From: an uncultured Bacteroidales bacterium
GTDB taxonomy: Bacteria > Bacteroidota > Bacteroidia > Bacteroidales > Paludibacteraceae
Assembly (NCBI GenBank): GCA_903929065.1
Contig: CAIYTJ010000458.1
Location: 1-21,580, forward strand
Length of the DNA: 21,580 bases
Direction of reading: 5' to 3'
In this document: piece by piece, positions 6,744-14,644 of the stretch
Layout: the number at the start of each line of letters is the position of its first letter
How positions within the stretch are numbered: the first letter of the stretch is position 1
Made by a program: the position numbers and the translations under genes
Notes under the pieces: generated by a model
Databases searched by the model: none
The model's input: the letters and a program-made list of their open reading frames with translations, nothing else
Told to the model about the DNA's origin: nothing

Positions 6744-8546
6744 ATGAAACACCTTCACTTTTCACAACTTATTTTTGCTCAGGCAAAAAAGTTCGGAACA
6801 AGACCAGCTTTGTATTATCGAGAAGAATTACCAAATCCCTGGAGTCACATTTCCTGGGATGAATTTGCAGCTCAGGTTTCTTCCATCGCGAAAGCTTTTG
6901 TAGAATTAGGACTGACAGAGCACCAGCGTGTTGCTCAGTTTTCGCAGAATAAACCCGAAAATCTGGTTGTTGATTTTGCACTTTATGCAAACCGAGCCGC
7001 CATGGTTCCGATGTATGCAACTTCCACCGTTCAGCAAGTTGAATTTATTGTAAATGATGCTGAAATTGAGATTATTTTTGTTGGAAATCAGGAACAGTAT
7101 AACATTGCTCATGAAGTATTGGAAACTTCATCTTTTTTGAAAAAAATCATTGTTTTTGAAAAAACAGTTGTTTTTGCAGAGAACGAAAATAGCTTGTATT
7201 ATTCTGATTTTCTGATATTAGGACAAAAATCAACGAAGCATTTTGAAGTTGAACACCGCCAAAATGAAGCGTTGGAAAGTGACCTGGCTTGTATTTTATA
7301 TACTTCCGGAACAACTGGAAATCCGAAAGGAGCTATGTTGTTACACTCGAATTTCAACGAGGCCATGGTTTCGAACACTAACCGGCTAACCAGCTTGAAC
7401 GAAAAAGATATTTCTATTGCTTTTCTTCCTCTTTCGCATGTTTTTGAACGCACCTGGTGTTATTTGTGCTTATTCAAAGGAGTCACTATTTATATCAACC
7501 AAAACCCGACAGAAATACAACAAACTATCAAAGATGTCCGTCCGACTTTAATGTGTGCGGTTCCTCGTTTCTGGGAAAAAGTGTATGCCGGTGTTCAGGA
7601 AAATATTGCTAAATTCTCTCCTTTTATGCAGGGAATTGTAACCTGGGGGCTTGCCACGGGCCATCAATATAACATTGATTATTTGCGGCTTGGAAAGAAA
7701 CCGGATATCTTACTTCAACTGAAATATACGATTGCCGACAAACTGATTTTTTCGAAACTAAAACAGACACTTGGTATTGAAAATGCAAATATGCTGCCTA
7801 CTGCCGGTGCCAAACTCTCGGATGAAATTTTATTGTTTTTCAAAAGTATTGGCGTTCCGATTATTTATGGTTATGGACTGACTGAAAGTACCGCCACCGT
7901 CAGCTGTTTTGAATATGTTGGCTGGGAAGCAGGAACTGTTGGAACAATTATGCCCGAACTCGAAGTGAGAATCGGAGAAGACAGCGAAATCCAGCTTAAA
8001 GGAAAAACTATTTTCCCGGGTTATTATAATAAACCCGAAGCTAATGCAGCTTCATTTACCGAAGATGGCTGGTTCAAAACCGGTGATGCAGGGTATATAA
8101 AAGAAAATGCCATTATAATGACTGAACGCATCAAAGATTTATTTAAAACTTCGAACGGAAAATACATTGCACCTCAGGAAATTGAGACCCGCCTTGGAGT
8201 TGACAAATATATTGAACAGGTGGCAGTTATCGGTGATGAACGGAATTTTGTAACCGCGATCATTGCTCCTTCTATTCCTGCTTTAGAAGAATACGCCAAG
8301 AAGAATAAGATCACTTTTGAAACTGTGGATGAATTGCTGAAATCTTCAGAAATCAACGAAATGTTACAGACAAGAATATTAGACCTTCAAAAAGGAATGG
8401 CAAACTATGAAATCATCAAACGGTTCAGTTTAATTAAAAAAGGATTTGCTATTGAAACAGGTGAATTGACTAATACCCTGAAAATGCGCCGTGCGGTCAT
8501 TATGCAGAAATATAAAACGTTGATTGACGAAATGTATTCTAAATAG
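6744..8546 (+). CDS. Long-chain fatty-acid-CoA ligase (AMP-forming)
   Basis: Activates long-chain fatty acids through an acyl-adenylate to acyl-CoA; an ANL-superfamily enzyme of the FAA1/COG1022 type, probably membrane-associated. The start at 6744 (MKHLHFSQLIFAQAKKFG, 600 residues) is preferred because the earlier in-frame codons lie upstream of or across the promoter. Adenylate motif YTSGTTGNPKG is at residues 186-196, then PLSHVFERTW, the A5-type motif YGLTEST, the hinge TGDAGYIKENAIIMTERIKD and GKYIAPQEIE. GELTNTLKMRR near the C-terminus carries the expected catalytic lysine. It has its own promoter downstream of the acpP-fabF-rnc operon and a strong terminator after it. Substrate chain length cannot be read from sequence. 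Confidence 0.94.
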   Translation: MKHLHFSQLIFAQAKKFGTRPALYYREELPNPWSHISWDEFAAQVSSIAKAFVELGLTEHQRVAQFSQNKPENLVVDFALYANRAAMVPMYATSTVQQVEFIVNDAEIEIIFVGNQEQYNIAHEVLETSSFLKKIIVFEKTVVFAENENSLYYSDFLILGQKSTKHFEVEHRQNEALESDLACILYTSGTTGNPKGAMLLHSNFNEAMVSNTNRLTSLNEKDISIAFLPLSHVFERTWCYLCLFKGVTIYINQNPTEIQQTIKDVRPTLMCAVPRFWEKVYAGVQENIAKFSPFMQGIVTWGLATGHQYNIDYLRLGKKPDILLQLKYTIADKLIFSKLKQTLGIENANMLPTAGAKLSDEILLFFKSIGVPIIYGYGLTESTATVSCFEYVGWEAGTVGTIMPELEVRIGEDSEIQLKGKTIFPGYYNKPEANAASFTEDGWFKTGDAGYIKENAIIMTERIKDLFKTSNGKYIAPQEIETRLGVDKYIEQVAVIGDERNFVTAIIAPSIPALEEYAKKNKITFETVDELLKSSEINEMLQTRILDLQKGMANYEIIKRFSLIKKGFAIETGELTNTLKMRRAVIMQKYKTLIDEMYSK

Positions 8547-8568
8547 TTAGGATTATTGATAAAACTAG

Positions 8569-8602
8569 AACAGGCTGCTTCGATATGGAGCAGCCTGTTT
8601 TT
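8569..8602 (+). terminator. Intrinsic terminator after the acyl-CoA synthetase
   Basis: An 11-bp perfect stem AACAGGCTGCT (8569-8579) with AGCAGCCTGTT (8589-8599), 9-nt loop, followed by a T5 run to 8602. It lies between convergent genes; the T-tract is better on the plus strand, so it mainly serves the synthetase gene. Confidence 0.9.
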
Positions 8603-8621
8603 ATTTAGATAGATTGCCGAA

Positions 8622-10931
8622 TTAAATTCCGGTTCCGCTCAATGTTATTACTCTGTCCGGACTTAATCCGCCACCAGAAATGGTAAGCGTCGCTGTATGA
8701 GCACCCGCTGAAGTTGGCGTAAAAGTTACCGTAATATTTGTTCCTGCTGAAGCATTTGCGGCATCTTTTGATACAGAAGCAACTGAGACGGAGAACATGG
8801 AAGCATCAGCGCCGGTAATTGCAAAACCAAGACTATTATTGATATCCGTAGTTTTTATATTAATGGTTTTGGCATTAATTACATTTAATTTAGTTGCTGA
8901 AAATGGAAGATTTGAATCAATCTTACCAATAAAAATAACCGGAGAATTTGCACCCAAAGTTAATGTTCCACTCAGGTTTACATTTACTGTTGATGCTCCG
9001 GTACTGGTCAAAACCAATTGATCGGTTTGAGTTCCAACTGCTATTGGGCTATACCGAATTTGAACAGATTGACTTACAACACCTGAAACCTGTGTGAGAG
9101 TTAAACTTTTACCCCATGTACTTCCGGAAGCAAGTTTAATATCATAAACAGAATTTGCAGGTAAATTAAGTTGTACATCTGCAGTCAGCAATGCACCTGT
9201 AACAGTAAAAGTCTGGGTTGGAGCAGTTGCTCCAACAATCATTGCAAATGCATTTACAGCACCTACTGTAATATTTGGCCCTACTGCACCTCCCATAAAC
9301 TTAAAGGTTATATTATCAGTGGTCATGGCAATGTTTGTTATTGGCTTATTTAAATTTGTTCCAGACCATGTTGTAGGAGTAAATGAACCGGTTGTAAATG
9401 TAGTTCCGGGAGTTGTTGTTTGTCCGCTTAACGGTTGCAGATAAACCCGCATGTGGCTTGAAGCAGTTTGTGTACTTCCGGTATAATTATTCGGCGAATT
9501 ATTATCCCATGCAGTTTGATTGTAATCGATGTGCCAAACACACATTCCATCAGAAGGAATAGTGGTGAGATTTCCACTATTATCAACCAGCTGTCCTAAA
9601 TAGGTATCCCAACCAGTATGTTTACGATATTCAACCAGAAAGAATTCAGCCGGGCTTGGAGCTGCACCATTCAGATTATGAGTGGAAGCGGCAATTAAAT
9701 ACGCCTGATTATTGGTGTTGGCTGGCTGAGTAGTTCCCTGATAAATTGGCTGAAGAGTTATGTCAGCTGGTGTACTTATTTGTTGAGGTGTAAGATAACC
9801 CAAGAAGAATCTGTCCCAGGCAGAATAAGTCGGCGGAGTGTTTCCACCATTCAAATATGGACCGTAATCCATTATTTCCCAGGTTTCTAACGTGGTAATA
9901 TAAGTGCTGCTTCCAGAAGTGTCGTAATAATCGGGCAAACCCAACACATGACCAAATTCATGGCAGAAAGTTCCTACACCGCACATATTGCTTCCTGAAG
10001 TTCCTTTTAATTCGGATGTACAGGAATAATCTTCTATTTTCTTTCCGTCAAAAGTGATACCTGTCGTAATTCCAGCCGAAGAAATACTCCAACGGTGAGG
10101 CCAAATTGTATTGGCAGGACCACCTTCAGCTTCATTATATCCGGCATAATAAACAAAAACATTATCCACATAACCATCACCATCCGTATCGAATTGAGTA
10201 AAATCCAGTCCGGCAGCATCGGCGGCAGCACAAGCATCCACAATCATTTGAGCCGGATTGGTATCTTGTCCGTTTGCATCATTTTTTCCATAATAATCCA
10301 ATGTCTGAGGCAAAGTTACCGGACCAACTACAACAAAGTTTGGAGCAAATTTACCATAGGAGCTGGACATGAAATAATCTTTGGCAGATCCCGTCCCTCC
10401 ATTAGCACTGTAACCACTTTGAGTTACTAAATTTTGAAAAGAAGTTTGTGGAGAGGGCACAGAAAAAGCTTTGTCCTTGAAATTGGCTAAAATAACCAAC
10501 GCTTTGGGTGAACCGTTTAGGGGATAGGCTTTACGCGGTTGATTTACGCCATTGGTCAACATTTTGCTCTTTTGAGGTGCATGATTTAATGCCTGAAGAG
10601 ATGCTGATTTATCAATTGTTTTCAGGTATTGAACTTCAGTTGCTGAACGTTTGCTTACATTTTGGGCTACTATATTACTTTCCACCAATTCACCTGTTAC
10701 ACTAACTGTAGCATAGGTCAGGAATCCTTTTGAATTTGCTTTCAGCAAGTATCCATCCTCTGTGGTTTGAAAATGATGATATTCGTCACCCCGCAAACGG
10801 ATAGACAACTGCGTACCGTCGGGCTGTGTTATTGAAATCGGGAAAGGATATGCTTTTACAGCAAATACAGGATTTATTGCCAATTGACAAAAAAAGGCAA
10901 CAAGTGCCAATAGAAGTACTTTTTTAGTCAT
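8622..10931 (-). CDS. Secreted M6-family metalloprotease with C-terminal Ig-like domains
   Basis: Zinc endopeptidase of the immune-inhibitor-A group, exported by the Sec system (signal peptide residues 1-24, hydrophobic core VLLLALVAFF). A propeptide-like region to about 135 includes the characteristic RLRGDEYHHFQTTEDGY. The catalytic part, about 140-550, holds HEFGHVLGLPDYYD, with zinc-binding H324 and H328 and catalytic E325. A calcium-type loop DTDGDGYVD is at 248-256. Two Ig-like modules follow (about 552-657 and 658-769), each with a related strand pattern (YSPIAVGTQTDQLVL; FTPTSAGAHTATLTI). The protein ends ITLSGTGI, without a recognisable type IX secretion C-terminal signal. The target protein is unknown. 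It has its own promoter and diverges from hsp20. Confidence 0.93.
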   Translation of the reverse strand: MTKKVLLLALVAFFCQLAINPVFAVKAYPFPISITQPDGTQLSIRLRGDEYHHFQTTEDGYLLKANSKGFLTYATVSVTGELVESNIVAQNVSKRSATEVQYLKTIDKSASLQALNHAPQKSKMLTNGVNQPRKAYPLNGSPKALVILANFKDKAFSVPSPQTSFQNLVTQSGYSANGGTGSAKDYFMSSSYGKFAPNFVVVGPVTLPQTLDYYGKNDANGQDTNPAQMIVDACAAADAAGLDFTQFDTDGDGYVDNVFVYYAGYNEAEGGPANTIWPHRWSISSAGITTGITFDGKKIEDYSCTSELKGTSGSNMCGVGTFCHEFGHVLGLPDYYDTSGSSTYITTLETWEIMDYGPYLNGGNTPPTYSAWDRFFLGYLTPQQISTPADITLQPIYQGTTQPANTNNQAYLIAASTHNLNGAAPSPAEFFLVEYRKHTGWDTYLGQLVDNSGNLTTIPSDGMCVWHIDYNQTAWDNNSPNNYTGSTQTASSHMRVYLQPLSGQTTTPGTTFTTGSFTPTTWSGTNLNKPITNIAMTTDNITFKFMGGAVGPNITVGAVNAFAMIVGATAPTQTFTVTGALLTADVQLNLPANSVYDIKLASGSTWGKSLTLTQVSGVVSQSVQIRYSPIAVGTQTDQLVLTSTGASTVNVNLSGTLTLGANSPVIFIGKIDSNLPFSATKLNVINAKTINIKTTDINNSLGFAITGADASMFSVSVASVSKDAANASAGTNITVTFTPTSAGAHTATLTISGGGLSPDRVITLSGTGI

Positions 10932-10971
10932 TTTCAGTCGCTTTATTAAGAATATTATTAATTGTACTGGA

Positions 10972-10979
10972 CAAATGTA
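10972..10979 (-). promoter_or_regulatory. M6 protease promoter, -7 box TACATTTG
   Basis: The minus strand reads TACATTTG, an exact TAnnTTTG match 41 nt upstream of the protease start codon. No -33 TTTG at the expected spacing. Confidence 0.6.
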
Positions 10980-11053
10980 AGAATAATATTTGATTTAGAT
11001 TTAAATTCAGGTACTTTTCTAACAACTTTGATAAATTTGTGACAATTTTTCAG

Positions 11054-11191
11054 TTGTAATCATTACAAGACATTCTGACGTTATATTATAATAACCTGAA
11101 AATAAGAATTTTCTCAAATCAATAAAAAATTCACGTTAATTATCACTGTCATTTTGTCGCTAATGCATTGATTTTAAGTGTCATAATGGCA
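11054..11191 (+). promoter_or_regulatory. Palindromes upstream of hsp20, possible activator-binding region
   Basis: The 343-bp divergent spacer 10932-11274 contains no gene. It holds a perfect 15-bp palindrome TTGTAAT-C-ATTACAA (11054-11068), CTGTCATTTTGTCGC (11146-11160) and an imperfect palindrome TGTCATAATGGCA (11179-11191). They lie about 10-150 bp upstream of a sigma-54-like promoter; the farther ones sit where enhancer sites for sigma-54 activators are normally found. Assignment to a regulator is inference. Confidence 0.4.
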
Positions 11192-11202
11192 TATTTTAAT
11201 GT

Positions 11203-11219
11203 TTGGTATTTTGTTTGCA
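11203..11219 (+). promoter_or_regulatory. Sigma-54-type (-24/-12) promoter of hsp20
   Basis: TTGGTATTTTGTTTGCA fits the sigma-54 consensus TTGGCACGN4TTGCA: -24 GG and -12 GC are exactly 10 bp apart, and the -12 element TTGCA is perfect; the -24 element keeps TTGG but not CAC. The start would be near 11230, giving a 45-nt leader with a strong ribosome-binding site. No clean TAnnTTTG box competes with it. Confidence 0.55.
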
Positions 11220-11260
11220 GGCAACTGATAAAACAAACCAAATGTTTAATTTTTAATTAT

Positions 11261-11266
11261 AGGAGG
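11261..11266 (+). promoter_or_regulatory. Strong Shine-Dalgarno AGGAGG before hsp20
   Basis: AGGAGG lies 8 nt before the ATG at 11275. It is the only clear Shine-Dalgarno among the starts in this window, where leaders are otherwise A/T-rich without one, as is normal in Bacteroidetes. Confidence 0.85.
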
Positions 11267-11274
11267 ATTAAATT

Positions 11275-11712
11275 ATGTCACTCGTAAGATTTTCAAATCA
11301 GTTACCTTCATTGTTTGACCGTTTTTTTGAAGGCGATGTATTCGATTGGTCAAACCGCAACTTTTCACTTACCAACACAACTCTGCCATCGGTCAATATA
11401 AAAGAAAACACCGATGCATTTACGGTGGAAGTTGCTGCTCCGGGTTTTGAAAAAGGTGATTTCAAACTGGAACTGAATCATGATTTACTGACTATTTCGT
11501 CGGAAAAGAAAGTGGAAAATGAAACCAAAGATGGTGAACTGTTCACCAAACGCGAATTCAGTTACCAGTCGTTTACCCGTTCGTTCACGCTGCCTGCTCA
11601 CGCCGACGGCGAAAGAATTGAAGCAAACTACGAAAAAGGTATTCTGAAAATCAACATTCCTAAAAAGGAAGAATCCAGACCAAAACCATCAAGAACCATC
11701 GAAATTCAGTAA
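11275..11712 (+). CDS. Hsp20 / alpha-crystallin family small heat-shock protein
   Basis: ATP-independent holdase that binds unfolding proteins in the cytosol until Hsp70-type chaperones refold them. The protein has 145 residues: a short N-terminal arm MSLVRFSNQLPSLFDRFFEG, an alpha-crystallin domain about 35-130 (VNIKENTDAFTVEVAAPGFEKGDF; YEKGILKINIPKK), and a C-terminal I-x-I anchor (TIEIQ) used in oligomer assembly. The start is fixed by the AGGAGG sequence 8 nt upstream. It is a single gene between a sigma-54-like promoter and a strong terminator, so it is probably a stress-switched monocistronic unit. The neighbouring divergent gene is the secreted M6 protease. Confidence 0.96.
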   Translation: MSLVRFSNQLPSLFDRFFEGDVFDWSNRNFSLTNTTLPSVNIKENTDAFTVEVAAPGFEKGDFKLELNHDLLTISSEKKVENETKDGELFTKREFSYQSFTRSFTLPAHADGERIEANYEKGILKINIPKKEESRPKPSRTIEIQ

Positions 11713-11734
11713 ACTTTCTGAACCAACCGGAGTT

Positions 11735-11769
11735 ATAAAGGAAACGTAAAGCGTTTCCTTTATTTTTTT
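11735..11769 (+). terminator. Intrinsic terminator after hsp20
   Basis: A 12-bp perfect stem, 11735-11746 with 11752-11763 (core AAAGGAAACG/CGTTTCCTTT), 5-nt loop TAAAG, then a T7 tract to 11769. It lies 23 nt after the hsp20 stop codon. Confidence 0.93.
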
Positions 11770-11801
11770 GTAGTCATTTGCTCTAACTTATAAATTAAAT
11801 G

Positions 11802-11924
11802 AACCACAAAAGAAACACATAAGCTTTTGAACCCTGAAAGGTTTTACTTTTGAATACTTATTAGTTTGAAACAATTAGAAACTAAATTATTTTAGAACTT
11901 AACTTTTGTGTTCCTTTTGTGGTT
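11802..11924. repeat. Intergenic inverted-repeat element D
   Basis: Arms 11802-11823 and 11903-11924 are 22 bp each and reverse-complementary at 20 positions (core CCACAAAAG). The 79-bp middle is AT-rich and shows no gene. With the hsp20 terminator and the sppA promoter, it accounts for the 383-bp gap 11713-12095. It does not touch a stop codon. Confidence 0.7.
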
Positions 11925-12021
11925 GAGTACTGAAAAGTTCACAAAAGAAATTATTTATCGATATCCATTTCATAATAAGGACATAAATTCTTACTTTTTT
12001 AGTTGAAAACAACCCATATAG

Positions 12022-12052
12022 TTTGTTATACAAAAAAATATAGTTTCCTTTG
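12022..12052 (+). promoter_or_regulatory. sppA promoter (-33 TTTG, -7 TTCCTTTG)
   Basis: TTTG at 12022-12025, an exact 19-bp spacer, then TTCCTTTG (12045-12052), one mismatch from TAnnTTTG. This is the best two-part Bacteroidetes promoter in the window. The -7 and initial transcribed region match those of acpP at 22 of 24 bases. Confidence 0.7.
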
Positions 12053-12095
12053 CACTGTAAAATTATCTTTATTTACAACACATAAATTATTTAAT

Positions 12096-13859
12096 ATGAA
12101 ACAATTTTTGAAATTCACACTTGCCACCATTGTTGGTATAATTATCGTTTGGCTGCTCGGCGTTTTGCTGTTTTTCGGAGTAGTGGGTGCAATAGCCGGT
12201 TCGGCTGATAAGGAAACTGTGTTGAAACCAAACTCGGTTTATGAATTGACGCTCGAAGGAACGTTGGTGGACCGTTCGCAGGATGACCCTTTGTCCGGTG
12301 CATATGCCAGTGCCATGGGACGTTCGGGTGAGAAATCAATCGGACTGGACGACGTGTTGGCCAATATCCGTAAAGCTAAAAACGACGAAAACATTGTGGG
12401 TATTTACCTGAATGGCGGCTCGCTTTCGGGCGGAATAGCTTCCATCCGTGAAATCAGAAACGCGTTGCTGGACTTTAAAAAGTCGGGAAAATTCGTGGTG
12501 GCATATGCCGATAATTATTCGCAACGTATGTATTACCTGGTATCGTGTGCCGATAAAATTCTGATTAATCCGCAGGGAATGCTCGAACTGAAAGGACTTT
12601 CGGCTCAAACCATGTTTTTGAAAAATACGCTCGACAAACTCGGCATTGAAATGCAAATTGTAAAAGTCGGCACGTTTAAATCGGCTGTGGAACCGCTGGT
12701 GAATACCAAAATGAGTGATGCCAACCGCCTGCAGGTTACTGTTTTCATGAATTCGATCTGGAATACCATTTTGAAAGAAGTTTCGGCTTCGCGTAAAATA
12801 CCGTTCGAAAAACTGAATATGTATGCCGACGAAATGATGATGTTCCAACCTACCGAAAAATCGAAACAATACGGTCTGGTGGATTCGCTGGTATATGTGG
12901 ATGGGGTGGACAGCATTCTGCACAAAAGTGCCAAAGGTCTGAAAAAGTCGGATAAACTGAACTTTGTGAAGAATTCGACCATGACGAAACTGGACGAAAA
13001 AACCAAATACGACAAAAATAAAGTGGCTGTGATTTATGCCATTGGCGACATTACTGATGCCGAAGGCGAAGGCATTGTGGCTCGCGACATGGTGAAAACC
13101 ATCAACGCCGTGGCCAAAGATTCAGCCGTAAAAGCGGTGGTATTACGTATTAATTCGCCGGGAGGAAGCGCCTATGCTTCCGAACAAATATGGCACGCGC
13201 TGAATATGCTCAAAACCAAAAAGCCGCTTATCGTTTCGATGGGCGATCTGGCTGCTTCGGGTGGATATTACATTGCCTGCACGGCCGATCAGATCGTGGC
13301 GCAACCAAATACCATTTCGGGCTCCATTGGTATTTTTGGTGTGATTCCGAATATCAAAGGACTGAATGAAAAACTCGGATTTACATACGACGGCGTGAAA
13401 ACCAACAAAATGAGCGATGCCATTTCGGTGAACCGCCCCTTTACTCCCGAAGAACGAGACCTGATGCAAAACTACGTGAACCGCGGCTATGAATTGTTTG
13501 TGAAACGCTGCGCCGATGGACGCAAAATGACTGTGGCACAAATTAAAAACATTGCCGAAGGACGTGTATGGACCGGCGAAGATGCCGTGAGTAAAGGGCT
13601 GGTGGATAAAATCGGCGGTCTGGGCGACGCTATCAAACTGGCTGTGGACAAAGCCAAACTAAAAACATATAACATCACCGAATATCCTGAAAAAGAAGAT
13701 TTCGCCACCAAGTTCCTGAAAAACTTCAATAAAGATGTGGAAACCCGTGTGATTAAATCCTATCTCGGCGATCAGTACACCACTATCAAACAAATTAAGG
13801 ATATCAACAAACTGAACGGCATTCAGGCACGTATGGATTACGACCTGGTGATTCAGTAA
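12096..13859 (+). CDS. sppA: Signal peptide peptidase SppA, 67K type
   Basis: Membrane-anchored serine protease (family S49) that degrades cleaved signal peptides at the inner membrane. The start at 12096 gives MKQFLKFTLATIVG and 587 residues; the 31 extra upstream codons include the promoter. One transmembrane segment at about 8-34 precedes two tandem S49 domains, as in the 67K enzymes. By alignment with E. coli SppA the general base is K154 (CADKILINPQG, first domain) and the nucleophile S388 (GDLAASGGYYIAC, second domain), followed by ISGSIGIFG. All catalytic elements are intact. Base composition is visibly richer in G+C than in the next gene. It is probably a single-gene unit, with a promoter just upstream and a strong terminator just after. 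Confidence 0.97.
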   Translation: MKQFLKFTLATIVGIIIVWLLGVLLFFGVVGAIAGSADKETVLKPNSVYELTLEGTLVDRSQDDPLSGAYASAMGRSGEKSIGLDDVLANIRKAKNDENIVGIYLNGGSLSGGIASIREIRNALLDFKKSGKFVVAYADNYSQRMYYLVSCADKILINPQGMLELKGLSAQTMFLKNTLDKLGIEMQIVKVGTFKSAVEPLVNTKMSDANRLQVTVFMNSIWNTILKEVSASRKIPFEKLNMYADEMMMFQPTEKSKQYGLVDSLVYVDGVDSILHKSAKGLKKSDKLNFVKNSTMTKLDEKTKYDKNKVAVIYAIGDITDAEGEGIVARDMVKTINAVAKDSAVKAVVLRINSPGGSAYASEQIWHALNMLKTKKPLIVSMGDLAASGGYYIACTADQIVAQPNTISGSIGIFGVIPNIKGLNEKLGFTYDGVKTNKMSDAISVNRPFTPEERDLMQNYVNRGYELFVKRCADGRKMTVAQIKNIAEGRVWTGEDAVSKGLVDKIGGLGDAIKLAVDKAKLKTYNITEYPEKEDFATKFLKNFNKDVETRVIKSYLGDQYTTIKQIKDINKLNGIQARMDYDLVIQ

Positions 13860-13880
13860 TACCAATTTTTCAACTATTCG

Positions 13881-13915
13881 AACCGCCGGAAAATGGTTTC
13901 TTCCGGCGGTTTTTT
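13881..13915 (+). terminator. Intrinsic terminator after sppA
   Basis: An 11-bp GC-rich stem AACCGCCGGAA (13881-13891) with TTCCGGCGGTT (13901-13911), 9-nt loop, then Ts to 13915. The next promoter begins 3 bp later. Confidence 0.93.
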
Positions 13916-13917
13916 AG

Positions 13918-13925
13918 TATATTTG
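13918..13925 (+). promoter_or_regulatory. Promoter of the lipoprotein-dus pair, -7 box TATATTTG
   Basis: Exact TAnnTTTG match directly behind the sppA terminator, 44 nt before the lipoprotein start codon. Confidence 0.6.
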
Positions 13926-13969
13926 CAGTATAATTATCTTATTGGAAACATAAAACCAATCTTTTAAAG

Positions 13970-14632
13970 ATGAAACAAACCCTTATTCTATTACTCGCCG
14001 TCCTGATGGTAAGTTGCCACAAGCCGGAATCGAAAAGCATTGAACTAATTGCTTATCATTGGTCAGTCGGTAAAAAACCGAATAATGATACATTAGTCCC
14101 AATAATTTACTGCGGGTTTTATGCACAAATAAATGAAAATGGGATTTGTAATCTGACTATAAATGACTATAACATGAAGAATCGATTTATATCATTCAAT
14201 ATTAATGATTCAAAAGTCACTCATAAAAAGAATCGATTAAGAAGTTTCAAATCTAATAAAGAAATTCTCAAAGAGGTTTTTGATTTAATAGACAGAGCAA
14301 AATCTGATACAGTTGTAATGGATCTAGAAAAACCATTTGAAGGATTTTATGATGGTCCTTCTATAAGAATTATTGGTTTTAATAAAGAAGAAAAAAAAAT
14401 AAATCTGCAATTTAATCGTACCAGCAGAAGTAATATCAATTGTGTTATGTTATATGATTACCTTGAATTAAAGAGTGAAACGAGTTTTTATAACAGCAGT
14501 ATTGATACAACTAAAATTCTTCAAGCAAAAGAAAAACTAATTAAAGAGATTTATAAAACTGAAATCAAATTAATCCCAATAATAAAATCAGATATCATTT
14601 TTTCCCCTCCAGTCATTAAACCAGATAAATAA
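13970..14632 (+). CDS. Predicted lipoprotein of unknown function
   Basis: I do not recognise a family. The N-terminus MKQTLILLLAVLMVSC is a type II signal peptide with the lipidated cysteine at residue 16 (lipobox M-V-S-C, with Met at -3 less usual), so the mature protein should be anchored in the outer membrane or periplasm. The remaining 204 residues alternate short hydrophobic and polar stretches suggesting beta structure, with two more cysteines (C48, C59) just after the N-terminus and C153 later, and a Lys-rich C-terminus. The gene is much more A/T-rich than sppA and dus on either side, with many AAA, ATA and AGA codons, which hints at a recent or fast-evolving acquisition. dus starts 12 nt after its stop, so both probably share one transcript. 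Confidence 0.75.
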   Translation: MKQTLILLLAVLMVSCHKPESKSIELIAYHWSVGKKPNNDTLVPIIYCGFYAQINENGICNLTINDYNMKNRFISFNINDSKVTHKKNRLRSFKSNKEILKEVFDLIDRAKSDTVVMDLEKPFEGFYDGPSIRIIGFNKEEKKINLQFNRTSRSNINCVMLYDYLELKSETSFYNSSIDTTKILQAKEKLIKEIYKTEIKLIPIIKSDIIFSPPVIKPDK

Positions 14633-14644
14633 CAATATTTAATT

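Noticed and set aside
12336..12923. Minus-strand 195-codon open frame opposite sppA
   Set aside because: His/Phe/Arg-rich antisense shadow of a gene with intact SppA motifs; several other antisense frames overlap it, as expected in a G+C-richer gene.
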